Source: Nectonema munidae (taxonomy: Eukaryota; Nematomorpha; Nectonematoida; Nectonematidae). From it: DNA of 64,000 nucleotides. Numbering within the stretch: the first letter of the stretch is position 1; the number at the start of each line of letters is the position of its first letter. Both the position numbers and the translations under genes were made by a program. Below are positions 25,376-36,908 of the stretch, in pieces. The stretch spans positions 1,591,501 to 1,655,500 of the forward strand of contig JAUIRK010000855.1 in the NCBI GenBank assembly GCA_030549495.1, written 5' to 3'. Under the pieces are notes generated by a model that saw only the letters and a list, made by a program, of their open reading frames with translations, made no database searches and had not been told where the DNA came from.

Positions 25376-26200
25376 ATGCAAGTCCCCCAGTTGTTGTCAT
25401 CTTCTGTTATGAATGAAGCACCGCATTTTGCAACTTTTTCCTCTTCTATTAAACTTGCAACTGGAAACCCACAACTTTTAAGGGATCCAGATATAGTACT
25501 TCCTTTAGTGTCTCGCCACGAAGTCGAAATCCAAGTCGGCTGTTGTGTTTACAGTCTCCATAATTGCCATATGTTGCAACATTAAGAATTTTAGATATTT
25601 TGTCTTGAACGAACGGATTACGTCTTGCTCAAGTGGCGGAATGAGAGAAGTAGTATTATTTGGCAGAAACTTCAATGTAACGTGAGAAAGGGCATTTGTA
25701 ACAGATGTGTTAGAGATCACGTTGTCCAGAAACAGCAGAATTCTTCCTTTTTTTTGCCATTTTATCTCTTTATTAAGCTTCATTAACAACTCAGTGAAGA
25801 GTTGAGAGTTCATCCATGCTTTTATTTTTTTATTGGATCTAAAAGCGACTGTCAAACAAACTAATTGTGACTACTTTCTCGCATCTTGGCTTGGTTTTCT
25901 CGACTTTCCTAGAAATATCGGTGTTTCACATGTTGCGGCACTGCATCCGAGCTCTTTCGAAATCTTCGTACCGCTGTGAGTTTTTTCAGAAAAGGACAAA
26001 AAAAGAGCGGTCTCGTCGCAATGTATCTCTCAAGTATAGAAGGAATTCTTTGGATCCCTTCTTGTACTGTCTTTTCGGCTATAAGTCATTCATTTTTTCC
26101 TGAAAGCGAATAGGATTGTATAGAGTAGTGGGACTTCCAAGAACAAAGCCATCCAAGAGAAGCCTTAAAACCACGATAATCCTTACAGAGTAATTTTATT
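25376..26200 (-). pseudogene. pogo/Tigger-type (DDE_1, Tc1/mariner superfamily) transposase pseudogene
   Basis: Read on the minus strand, the pieces appear in family order. The end of a CENP-B-like HTH is GFKASLGWLCSWKSHYSIQS-like (about 26110-26190). The first catalytic region is HCDETALF (about 26010-26030), followed by GKSRKPRCEKVV. An intact 116-codon frame (25505-25855) then holds RSNKKIKAWMNSQLF, RILLFLDNVISN with the second Asp, LPNNTTSLIPPLEQDVIRSF and TADLDFDFV. The usual PLDQGVI motif, which carries the third catalytic Asp, reads PLEQDVI here, so that residue appears changed to Glu. The HTH-DDE part is broken by frameshifts and stops. No terminal repeats were identified. Family-level confidence is good; an exact clade cannot be given. 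Confidence 0.8.
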
Positions 26201-27165
26201 CAGCTTGTATGTTTGGACCGGTAACAGGAAATATTTTTGATTGAGCGATACAACATTCACCGCTACAATATCATACATCATTTATAACATGTGTCTAAAA
26301 ATTTAATTATTGAAAGTTAATAAGTGCTAGAGAGCTTGAGATCAATCTCATTCCTCAATAAATGAGTGAGACAATACACGTGTGCTAGAGTGAGGAGTAT
26401 CATCATGTCTTCTAGTTTGTCTGTATACACTTTCATCCGTTTTCATATTAGAGAGCATTCGGCTTGACAAGGATATTTTACCAATGATTTGAAGGATCAA
26501 AAATCACGACGGACATTGTCTTTTGGTCGGTGTAGAACATTTGGTACCTAAGACTTTCGTAACTAGTTTTGGACGTTTCGTATCCAGATTGTTTCAAACT
26601 TTTGGGTATGAAAAGTATTGGAGTTCTAGGACAATTGCCCTAATGTATTCATAAATCTAATTTTTTCAAAAAAATAGTTAAAAAAACATTTAAAGAATTA
26701 TTGGAAAAAATCGTTTATAAAAAATAAGAAAACATTCTTAAACTACAAATTCAAACTTTGAGCAGATCTTTATCATCAGAACTCTAAAATTAATCATATC
26801 ACAAACAATAACTCTAACATTAATCACATTTTTTAAATTATTACATTTAATATATCGCGCCAGTTGTCCGAGAGGGGGGGGGGAGCAATTATCCGGTAAC
26901 CAAGTCTTCGCTACAGTCTTGAACTTCTCTCGGTATATAGAAAATTTGGATTTACTAATGATTCAAGCGATTTCTTTTTGGAAGTAATTTGAAATCAAAA
27001 AGACTGAAGTTTCAGGGGCAGTGTAAATTCATGGACAGTATATTCATCTACAAATAATTGTTAACATACTATCCTTTATAACAGCCTATCCTTTTTTAGC
27101 AGAGCGAAGAAGAGTAAAAAAATCCATTTTTAGTGAAAAGAAAAATAAGTCACTCTAAACCAATT
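26201..27165. other. Stretch without a supported gene
   Basis: No gene recognised. An 11-G run lies at about 26873-26883. Confidence 0.45.
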
Positions 27166-27169
27166 TTAA

Positions 27170-27298
27170 CCCATTTAAGACCAAGCAAAGCAGACGATAT
27201 CTAAAAAACGCAGACGATTTATATTCAAAGTCATTGAAAAAAGCAGACGAAGATGAAATTACTTATGTTCCAAAATAGGAACATTGGTCGTAAATGGG
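27170..27298 (+). mobile_element. TTAA-flanked MITE, family 1, copy B
   Basis: 129 bp between TTAA (27166-27169) and TTAA (27299-27302). Almost identical to copy A, with one A fewer in the central A run; same three GCAGACGA words. Confidence 0.9.
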
Positions 27299-28115
27299 TT
27301 AAACAAGTTTGAACCATATTTTCTTCCTTTTTTGAATTTTTTTTACGAAAATAAAGTTAAAAAATTTATTTTTTTTAATTTAAGTCAAGTAAAAGAAAAT
27401 TTATTTTATTGTAAAAAAAGTGTTTTTAGAAAAGCAAAAATTGAAACTTTTAATTATTATTAACATTCAAAACGTGAAATTTACACTTTTTTCGTGATTT
27501 GCAGACTCATTCCATAAATTTGTTTTCAATTTTGTTGTTGAATAAAAAGTTGGAATAAAGTAAGGAACATATAAAAATAAGAATTTTGAATCCAGGACGA
27601 ATAAAAGCTAAATATTAAATCTTACTTTATATTATTATATAAATAGCTTATTTACATACATACAAACATTATTTCATGTAAATAGCTTTTTTACACATAC
27701 ACAATATTTCTTCTCTAATACCCAATGTTCATGACAACATGGGCAACCACACAAGCGACTTCCAGCCTTTTGATTGACATAAACTGGCCCAACACGTGAA
27801 ACAAAGCTTCTTCTCCTTTTTCATTCAGAATTTTTTTTTAATTTACAATTTAACTTATTTCCATGCACCGTCTTTCCTTCGCAAGACGGTGTTTTGCACG
27901 CGAAAGCGAGCCAAAACCCCAAAAGAAAATTTAAATAAAGGCAATTTCTCGATTTTATTACTATTTGCTATATTTTCAAGATATTCCTTTCATTTCTTAC
28001 TAAACAACTGTTTAATCCTTTAGAAACGCTTTAATATATTTTGATTTTAACGCCATCTATGAAAAAAATTGAAAAAGTACAACTACATAAAAAGGAAATA
28101 ATTCATTGTCTAAAC

Positions 28116-28297
28116 CGCGTTTTCAAACTTATTTTACTGCACCCATAGCAAGAACCACAGTTTGCATCGCTACCCATAATACTTAGGTGTAAAGCAAACT
28201 TTGTTCCTAGATTCATTTATTCGCATCTTTTTTGTCACGCCCCATTTTATTTTTCCGCCCCACTGAAGGGTAGGGACCCACAGTTTGAAAAACGCTG
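28116..28297. mobile_element. hAT-type MITE with perfect 8-bp target duplication
   Basis: GTCTAAAC at 28108-28115 is repeated exactly at 28298-28305. Between the copies, the left end CGCGTTTTCAAACT and the right end AGTTTGAAAAACGCTG are inverted repeats of the kind found in hAT elements (CAGCGTTTTTCAAACTGTGG). The 182-bp interior has no coding capacity. Confidence 0.85.
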
Positions 28298-28299
28298 GT

Positions 28300-31225
28300 C
28301 TAAACCTTGGTTCTCCCTTTTTATCCATGGGTCCCTTTTCTCTCCTTTTTATAGGGACCCCTCATAAAATTGGAGATAAAAAATATTAAATTTTATATTT
28401 TTCCTAATAAAATTTTATTTTTGATAAAGAAAATATATATAATAGAATTCATATGAAAGAAAGCAAACCAATTTAATTCAATTTAAAAATTAAGTAAAAT
28501 TTCTTTTTAAATAAAAGGTTATGGTTTCTTCTTTTTCCAATTGAGCTCCAATTTATAATATTTCGCTGGACCCCTAAATTTTATGGGGCCTGAAAAGCCG
28601 GAAACTAAAATTCTTTATATCCTGGTTCTTTTATGCTGTTGGAGAAGTGGAGTTGCAAAATAAGAAGTTATGGTATATAAATATTGTCGTCTCGTCGGTT
28701 TTTTTCTTCTTGTGCCTTAACATTTCTGTTTTTCCTTACTAAACGCCCCCCCACCTTTTCAAATTATCCGCTTTTCTTGAAAAGTATTCATACTAAATTC
28801 GAAACTTCTTCTCCTCTTCGGTGTTCTCTTCTCCGGGGTTCTTCTATACTACCGTCGAGCAGGTTCCTCTTCGGTGTTTTGTCTCTGTTGTCCTTCCTTT
28901 CTGGCTATCCCCTGCCTTCAAATATAGAATCGTTGGGTTCTTGGATTTTTCCTTTCCCGGTTGTCGCGAACAAAAATGGGGTTTTTTGCGTTTATTTCCT
29001 TTCGAGAACCTAATTCGAAGGAAGTCTTCCGGTATTATTTGTTCCTCTCGTTCCTTTTGTTTTACCTTTTGCCAAAGGGGTCTCCCCCTAAAATTTTCCT
29101 TGTTTTCTATTTTTAAGTTGAAAAATTGAAAAAGTTAAAATCGATTACAATATATAATATCCCAAATTCAAAAAAAATGGTTTCTAAAAGTTTTAAAATA
29201 AAGGTGTGTTTATTGGCATATAGAAAAAAAAGTGTCGGAAAATGCAATATATTTTCCCCCTTGTGGTGTCTCCCTTTGGGCATCCTCCCTAATGAAGTTT
29301 TAAAATGGATAAAATCGGTTTATATCGTGTCTTTTTGCCTTCCCCTTCAACTTTTAAAAAATAATGTTTGGTCGATTTTTTGCCATAAATAAAAAACGCA
29401 TAACTTTTTTTTTTGAGAAGTGAAATAATCATAGCAAAATTTGAAAACTGTATGTAGTTTTCTTTGTGTTTGTTCCGTTTTTTCTCTCTTTTTCATTGCA
29501 AGCAAAAATAACGCCTTGAGATAAAGTATCTATTTTCACAAAAAAACGGGCTTTTCCAAGGGATGAATTGAGATATGTTCTCTCCGTTTGTGCAGGGGAA
29601 AAAATCTCAAGATAGTTGCCCCATTTGAATCCTACATGTCTTTTTTCAAAGCTGCTATTTCCTCTTCATGATTTTAATATATTAAATTTCAAATCTTCTT
29701 TGAAAATTTATTAAATGGATTATGGATAATTTCATTGACGTCTTTATTTTTTACTATTTTGTTGGTTGTAGTATTTTGTGAGAATGTAGTTCACAATTTG
29801 GTTTGGAATTTTTTGTTTTTTTTATTTTGTAATGGGAATTAAATATTATGGTGTAGAATTCTTCTAGTTATTGTATTTTAAAAGTAAAGTATTTATGGTT
29901 TAAATCTAGAATTTTAGTTTTTTTTTTGGTGTATTTGTGGTGAAATATCTGGATTGTAGATATAATATAAATAGGTGTAGTGTTATATGTGTGGGGTTCC
30001 AATATTATCTAAGGGATCTTTTCTGAAATTTTTATTTTGTTGTATTAGTGTTTAAAGTAATTTCATTTTTTTTGAAAGTGGGGAGATTTTCAGAGATTTA
30101 TCTTGAAGTTATGTATTGGGTGATTTTTTTCGGTTTTTTCTATGGTTGAGATTATTCATTTTTGAGATATTTTATGTTTCCCTTGTATAAAAAAAATAAA
30201 TTTCTTGAATATCTGTAATGATATTTATTTTGTGAAAATATGAAATAATATTTCATATCTTTATTTTTTATTATATTGAAAATTTTTTTTTTTTATATTT
30301 ATTTTTTAATTTTAATCTAAAATAAAGATTTTTAATGAAATTTTTATTTTTTATAAAAAAAATTTTTCTGGAAAATTAGGTGTTTAGAATATCGTGTAAT
30401 TTGAATAGGGTGTTATGTATAGTTATTAAAAATGTATTGGGAATTGAATAAAATTTCTTCTTCTTTTTCAATAAAGTCAAAAAACGAAAAGGTGCTGTTA
30501 GCCTATTTTAAAGTAATGCATTCTATTTTCTTCTGTTTTTTGGAATTTTTTACGTCAATAAAAATTTAAAAAAAGTATTAAAAAAAACAAAAATATTAAA
30601 TATTATTTCAAAACTATAGTTAGCTTATTCAAAATAATTTTTTTTATTAATCTGATATAATGTTAGAAACTTGTCTTTTTAGTTGAAAAAATTTAGTAAA
30701 AAAAGTTTTAAAAAAAAATTTTTTTAAGGAGGTCAAAAATTGTTTGCCATGCTTATAAGTTATTAAAATAAAAAATTTTATTATATAATTTATTTTTTTA
30801 AAAAGTTAACTTTTTATTTTATTTTATAGACAAAATTTAAACTCGTTTTCATTATTTTCATTTTTTCAGTTACAAAAAATTTTGTGTACAAATTGGAAGT
30901 TTATTAAAAATCGGAAAAAAATAAATTAATATTAGGGATTATTATACGCAAAATTTCTATGTAATAAAAAAAAATATATAAAATAAAGTGAAAAAAAAGA
31001 TAAAATACAGGATTCATTATCCAAACTCTTTTTTAGATGAATTACCTTAAGATATGAAGTGCAAGACACTTTTTTCTCAAGGTATCAACGGGTTTATCTT
31101 TACTTCACCCTTCACGATATTAATGTAATGAATTTAGTGAAACAGTTGAAGCCATTTCAAAGACGTTCACACGTCCACCTTCAAAGCTTTCCTCGATAAT
31201 GAAAGGAAAAGGCATTTTTATTTAA
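28300..31225. other. Stretch without a gene, with strong strand-biased base composition
   Basis: 28690-29120 is T/C-rich with repeated CTCCTCTTCGGTGTT-like words. 29700-30480 is T/G-rich with very little C: the 60 bases at 29941 contain 16 G and 3 C. Frames of 88-109 codons here are low-complexity and not convincing. A/T homopolymers dominate after 30480. Confidence 0.55.
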
Positions 31226-31355
31226 CCCATTTACGACCAATGTTCCTATTTTGGAACATAAGTAATTTCATCTTCGTCTGCTTTTTTCAATGACTTTGAA
31301 TATAAATCGTCTGCGTTTTTTTAGATATCGTCTGCTTTGCTTGGTCTTAAATGGG
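31226..31355 (-). mobile_element. TTAA-flanked MITE, family 1, copy C
   Basis: 130 bp between TTAA (31222-31225) and TTAA (31356-31359), inverted relative to copies A and B. It is near-identical to them, implying recent amplification. Confidence 0.9.
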
Positions 31356-32368
31356 TTAAACGAAAATTAATGAAGTCCAGGCCTTGAACTCAACTTGGAT
31401 AAGGATGAAAGAATCAAAGAGTTTGATCCTTGAAAAAGGAATCGAGAAAGAAAAAGTCAAGATGTCATCCTTGAAGAAGGAAATTTTATACCATCTCAAA
31501 TTTTTAATCTCAAAGAAACAGGATTCTTCTGGAAAAAAAGCGATGAAAAACTTTTGCTTCAGAGGAAGAATATAGAATGACAGGTTTCAAAGCAGTGTCG
31601 ATGAACACTTCTCTTTGGTGGAAGTGCAGAAGCGTGATTTCAAATTAAAAACCCACGCTCATTTGATGTGCAGACAACCCAAGTGCGATTAAAGGTTTTT
31701 TAAAGTTTTAAATGAGGTCTTTAGTTCTTTTGTCTGTAATAGATTAAATATAACATCGCAAAATTTAATTACATACACGCACACACACATATATATATTA
31801 TATCAGGGGTGCACATCCTTAAAATTACTGCGAGGGGTAAAATTTTTTTTATAATAAAAATTTTTTTTTAAAAGAATGTGTCTGAAAATCAAACCGTAGA
31901 ACTACTTTTGGTCATTCACTAAATCAAATTACAAACATTTGTCATCGAAGAGGCATTTTTGGTACTTTATCGATAGTTTATTTTATATCGTTATTCTTAT
32001 TGGAACATGAAAAAAAAATCCTAAGTTTAAACAAATTTTTGTCATTTCGTTTATTATTGAAAATAATAAACAAATAAAACGAATTTCTGGCGGCCTTTAA
32101 ATTGTTCTAAGTCATTCATAAAATCAGACAATCTTTTTTAAACCAATTGTCTGTATTTCTTTTTGAATGAATAATTATATAACCCACAGCACACAATTTT
32201 TACTTCGTGGATCAAAGGTGAAAATAAATCCAATGAGCCAAAAGAGTTAGATAAAATCAAGGGGACCCATTTAAAAAACATAATAGTTTTCTGTAAATTT
32301 AAATTCAATTTTATTTGGTGAGTTCTAAGATTTTCTTTATTACATAACACGATTCCAAATCAATTTAA

Positions 32369-32884
32369 TATTATGAACTTTAAAATAAACATATTATAAA
32401 CCGAGTATTCAAAATTTGTTATGAAGCTTAAAAGGAAACATTTTACGTGAAAATTTTTTAATGATATACACTGAATGTAATGTCTATTGAAGAAATTATT
32501 TAAAAAAATTCGCCTCATTTGGGACTCGAAGCAGAATGCTTTCAATATTGCATCGAGTAAGTCAAATCGTTACACCACAAAGGTCCGCCGCCCGCGGATT
32601 GAAGCATCTTATATGAATACAATTCATGATTATACAATACGCTGTATTTAATCCTTTTTTGTTGAAATTTGATGAAAAAAATTTGGCATGTGATAGATTT
32701 ATCTTCCAGAATCGGACTGTCTTTAACTCTTTGAGGAGCAGAATTTTGAGGTCTACTTTCTTTTTGGTGGAATACTTTTCAGACACTGGTCCTCAAAGAA
32801 GTAATTCAATTTCAGAGAATTAACTTCCAAAGTTTTTATCCTGAAAAGTGAAAAGAATGCGAGTGCATGATAAAACTGCTTTTA
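32369..32884 (-). repeat. Composite interspersed repeat with tRNA-like head (copy 2)
   Basis: Colinear with 17591-18106, with the tRNA-like part at 32511-32592 (minus strand) and a shorter version of the nested TTAA-type segment. Its right edge abuts the 3' end of the mitochondrial carrier gene, and TTTATT at 32881-32886 (AATAAA on the minus strand) straddles the boundary. Confidence 0.7.
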
Positions 32885-32886
32885 TT
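32881..32886 (-). promoter_or_regulatory. Candidate poly(A) signal (AATAAA) for the carrier gene
   Basis: AATAAA on the minus strand, about 180 nt past the carrier stop codon, a plausible 3' UTR distance. Its first bases in transcript order are unique sequence and its last bases belong to the repeat. Confidence 0.4.
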
Positions 32887-33065
32887 AATAATGAAATTTC
32901 AACTAAACTTCCATGCCGAAAACATCCGCGAAATTTTAAAAAACAGATGACGCGTTAGGTTTGCTCGCACACACCCTCGCTTAGGAAACGCAAAAAGCAA
33001 CGAACCACAAACAAAAAGGCAAATGATCCATCTCATCATCATGAAAGCTAGGAGCTCGTTTCACG

Positions 33066-34127
33066 CTACGAAGAGAATATATTGACCACCAATTCATATG
33101 TAGCTAGTGTGAGAGCAGTGTTCGGGATCTGACGTAGTAATTGGGTCGCTAGACCCGCGTACAAACCTCTACGCCCCTCTTTCACCCAAATGTCCTTAGC
33201 ACACTGTCGCAGGGAGTAGGACTCATTGCCCGCTTGTCGCATTCTTGTACGAATCACTTCGTGTGGGTACGCTAGGAATGAAGCAAAGCACTTGGTTAAA
33301 CCCCCAAAGAAGAAGCAAGCGAGTAGCGATCTTACTCTCATTTTTAAGTCAGTTTGATTGGAGGATGAGGAGGGGTGTTGTGTCATTGACAGGCCATACT
33401 TATTCTTAAGCATTTCATACGATGTGAAGTGCAAAGCAGTTTCAAACACCCCCAAATAACTGGCGGTAACGCCCTTGAAAAAGTATTTCAAGCCACCACA
33501 TAAATATATATCTTTGATACACGTCCGCACTCTGTACACTTTGTTCCTATTGGCTGATGAGGGAGAAGCTGGTGAATAGGAAGACGAGGAAGAATATAAT
33601 TGCATGCGTGTTTTCACCATCCATAGGGGATTTAGGGTTGAGGCGTTGATTAGGCAGGCAGTAGAAGATGCAATGACGTAGACGAGGGGAGAGTCTGGGT
33701 CAAAAACTTTCGAAGAGTATAACAGATTCTTTACGGAGGTGTACGAAAGGAAGTAGATAGCTCTGGAAGGAACAACACCTATAAGAGTTGGCACCAGGCC
33801 TCGGTAAAGGCCGGTAATGCCTTCGGTTTGTGCCGTATACTTCAGGAAAGAGAGCACTTGAAATTTCGGCCAATAATTCCCAACTCTCTGGGCTGAAGAA
33901 TCGGCATGCAAATTGGGTAGAATGAGGGTGGTTGTTGCTTTGGAGTTGGCCAAGAGATTGCGGTATGTGGTGTTCATGTTGAGGGCTTGGGAATAAATCG
34001 TGGAAGACATCGTTGATTGTAGACGAGTTTTAATCACTTCAAGGGGCAGGGTGGCAACCGTTGCTACGGAGCCTGCAAAAGCTCCCGCGAAGAAACTTAT
34101 CACAGGATCAGTGCTATTTTTACTCAT
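33066..34127 (-). CDS. Mitochondrial carrier, pyrimidine-nucleotide type (SLC25A33/36, Rim2-like)
   Basis: A complete 353-residue SLC25 carrier of the mitochondrial inner membrane. Three tandem repeats each carry the signature: PLEVIKTR (residues 28-35), PLWMVKTR (167-174) and PHEVIRTR (288-295). The Trp in repeat 2 replaces the usual acidic residue, as in the SLC25A33/36 pyrimidine-nucleotide carriers. Other matches to that subfamily are GVVPSRAIYF (117-126), VFDPDS (141-146), ASYLGVFET (222-230), and RQIPNTALTLATYELVV near the C-terminus. Known family members exchange UTP/CTP-type (deoxy)nucleotides for mitochondrial nucleic-acid synthesis; the exact substrate here is inferred. The frame is uninterrupted and has no intron, and its codons are clearly richer in G+C than its surroundings. 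Two Ser-rich loops (179-191, 253-256) lengthen it beyond the roughly 310-320 residues usual in vertebrates. ATG 34127 is the first Met, just after an in-frame-clean leader. Confidence 0.93.
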   Translation of the reverse strand: MSKNSTDPVISFFAGAFAGSVATVATLPLEVIKTRLQSTMSSTIYSQALNMNTTYRNLLANSKATTTLILPNLHADSSAQRVGNYWPKFQVLSFLKYTAQTEGITGLYRGLVPTLIGVVPSRAIYFLSYTSVKNLLYSSKVFDPDSPLVYVIASSTACLINASTLNPLWMVKTRMQLYSSSSSYSPASPSSANRNKVYRVRTCIKDIYLCGGLKYFFKGVTASYLGVFETALHFTSYEMLKNKYGLSMTQHPSSSSNQTDLKMRVRSLLACFFFGGLTKCFASFLAYPHEVIRTRMRQAGNESYSLRQCAKDIWVKEGRRGLYAGLATQLLRQIPNTALTLATYELVVNIFSS

Positions 34128-35332
34128 TCAGCCTTTTCTTCAAATTTCTCTACTTTTCCTACTAAAATTTGGCGCTTGAATACTTTTAAGCAAGTTCCAA
34201 CAAATCCAATAACAAAAGATGTCCTTTCATAGGGGATGCATACTTTTCGCTTCTAAGGGAAGACAAATTGAGCAGCATATAGATATATAGCAGAGTCTCT
34301 AAAAATTTAACATTAAGTTGTGCAAATTCTGGATTTTGTATGTGCCAAGGCTTTTACAGAAGAAGTTATAGGAGAACACTTTTCTTTTATTTACCTATCA
34401 ATGCAGTAAACATGTTAAAGATATGTAAACACACTATCTAGACTATCTTTGCAGGCTTATGGGCCACTAAATCAAAAAATGAACACTTCCTTATTTTAGC
34501 AATCCTACACTCTGAAGAACATATGCGGGTAATCGCGTCAAATAAAAAAATTGCCCCTTGCTTTATATAGTTTATTTATACTTAAAAATATATGCCAAGT
34601 TATCTATTATAATCCAATTGTATTGGGAAGTATTGATTCTTTTTTCAACTTATCATTTTTCAAATTGTATTTTTGGTATGAAGGTTTCATTTTTTGTTCT
34701 TCAAATAAATTTACTTTATAAAGTATACTAACAAATACACAAGATAAATAAAATTGAATGATTTGCTAAATCTAAAAGAACATGGAGAAAATATTGTTCT
34801 TGTTTCTTATTGGTTCAATAAAGTCGTTGCAAAAAATCTAACTCTTAATCACTCTTCAAAACGTGGCAACAATTGGTAGACAAAAAAGTCGGTTGAGGCC
34901 TGTAGGACGCGTAACAATTATTTCTACTCTAACTAAGATGTTGACAATAGTTATATTTATGATTGCTAGGCTAAAAAATGAATTCATTGGCGCTTTCTTT
35001 AGTGGCCAACGTTGCAAAAACACAACAACAGTCTAACGTTGTGTTTTCGCACCTCATTATTGAAAAAGCCTGAAAAATTCAATAAAATTAAGGAATGAAC
35101 TTTTTTTACACAAATACCGTGTAAACTGTAAAAGAACACAGCTCAGTTTATGAGTAGCAAGTTTTTGGGGGAAATTTTTAAACCAAATACTTTGGATACA
35201 TTTGGTTTTTGAATGCTATTATTTTGGCTTAGATAAAAAGATTATAGAATATGATTTGAAAATCTTTTTGAAGACATTGTAGGAAAGAGAGTAAACTAAA
35301 AAGTAGAATCGAATGAAACAATTTCATAAATC
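34128..35332. other. Upstream region of the carrier gene, no gene seen
   Basis: AT-rich. It presumably holds the carrier promoter, but no motif could be assigned. A short hairpin (GTTGCAAAAACACAAC ... GTTGTGTTTTCGCAC) lies at about 35000-35050. Confidence 0.4.
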
Positions 35333-35640
35333 AATGTCGAAGAAGATAGATCAAACATTTTGCGTTGCAACATAAAGCCGAAGCGTGTAAGATTCAGTAC
35401 ATCGTCGTGACTATGTAAAATCGACATTCACAAACGACCTTGAAATATTATGGCAGATGTGATCACAATTTTAACATTATTCATAGTTTGAAAAGTAGCT
35501 AGTGAGTCAGTAAGTTATACTGGATGTTTCTAAAGCCATTTTACATACTTTGAAGTTTGAGACTCATAACATATTTGATAGAGAAGAGTTGATGTTGCAT
35601 AATTATACATTTTTAAAGTCAGCGTCGCAAAACTATATAT
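35333..35640 (+). repeat. Dispersed repeat, copy 2 (partner at 4468-4650)
   Basis: Shares CATTTTGCGTTGCAACA, AAGCGTGTAAGATTCAG and TTTTTAAAGTCA with copy 1, with an insertion in the middle. Confidence 0.6.
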
Positions 35641-36255
35641 ATATATAGGTGGAAGCATAGCTGTTAAAAAAATCATACGTAGGTGCAATTGCAGTCCCAA
35701 AATAACAAACAGGTAGAGTCGAAGACGAAAAATATTTCCTCGTCTCCTGTGATGCAATATGTTGTAAATGCAGATTCATGAATGGGTGGGAAATAGTTTT
35801 CACTGCTTCTGAAGCTAAGGATAGGATCAGGGGCGCCCCCCCCCCCAATGTGTTTTCAGGGGGGCGAAAATGACCTTCGCCCCCAATAATTTTCTATAAG
35901 TAAGAGTTGCTGCTTGTTTATATAAAACATGTATGATGATCGCATTTTTCCTATCGAACATATTTTACAGACGATGCGTGAGAGCTATATAATAATAATC
36001 CATTGCTTCAATATGCAAACAATAAGTCAGCAATATTTATCACAGTGTCTCCTCTGTAGTATTTTGAGCAAACACATGTTGATGATCCACTAGATTTTCT
36101 CATCTTCTGTCACAGTGATTCTATTTCTCTTTCTGTCTCCTCTGTTTTTCTCTTCCGCTTTCTCTGCTAAAACTCAATCATTCACTCAAGCTCTCTTCTT
36201 TCATTCAAGCCCTCTTCTCTTGTTAATCTCCTATCTCATTCAGCTTTCTTCTCTC

Positions 36256-36453
36256 CAGTGACGTAGCTAGGCTGGGGCATGAGGGGCCGTGCCCACACTC
36301 CTATGTACCGCATGGTGCCCCCATGCATCTTATGCGATATCAGTTTTTGAAAATTTCTCCAATGAAAGGATCAAGAAAGTATAAATAATGTTGCACAGGT
36401 TTTTTGTTTTTAAATTGTGCCCCTTCTATCAACTTTTTTTGGCTACACCACTG
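36256..36453. mobile_element. hAT-type MITE
   Basis: The left end CAGTGACGTAGCTAG and the right end GGCTACACCACTG are inverted repeats (CAGTGRYGTAGC). Flanks CTTCTCTC (36248-36255) and CTTCTGTA (36454-36461) match at 6 of 8 positions, consistent with an eroded 8-bp duplication. About 198 bp, non-coding. Confidence 0.7.
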
Positions 36454-36674
36454 CTTCTGTATAATTTGCATTTAGAGTTAAATTAAAATAGTTTTTAATC
36501 GTTACAATTTTATATCAATGAATATTGTTAGACTCGTGCTAAGAATTTTTTTTCAACAAAACTCACTTAATCTTTATCACTACGTTTGCTACATTTTGTA
36601 ACATTTGAAAACTTTAATTTTTTCAAGTCAAGAAATTTTTTTCAATAGTTATTTGGGAATGAATATTTTGATTA

Positions 36675-36838
36675 CACTGAACAACAAAAATTTTTTTACT
36701 GGAGATGTGTAAAGTGATTTAGACTAATTTGGGTACGCTGATTTCAAAAATCATAAACGTTTTGCTGTATCACGTCAGGATTTTCAGTAACAGAAATATT
36801 CCCATTGCCTAGAAGTCAGGATTTCAATGAAATTTACA
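36675..36838 (+). repeat. Left terminal inverted repeat of the 36675-38809 transposon
   Basis: Starts CACTGAACAACAAAAATTTT and ends near CAATGAAATTTACA. Its reverse complement is matched at 38637-38809. Confidence 0.92.
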
Positions 36839-36908
36839 AAAATTCATTTATTTCATCATGAATGCTTCAAAATTATAGAAATTACAGAAAAACTCCACTA
36901 GAATGTAA

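Noticed and set aside
28684-29392. Overlapping 88-109-codon frames
   Set aside because: Located in low-complexity T/C-rich sequence; composition is Phe/Leu/Ser-biased without domain structure.
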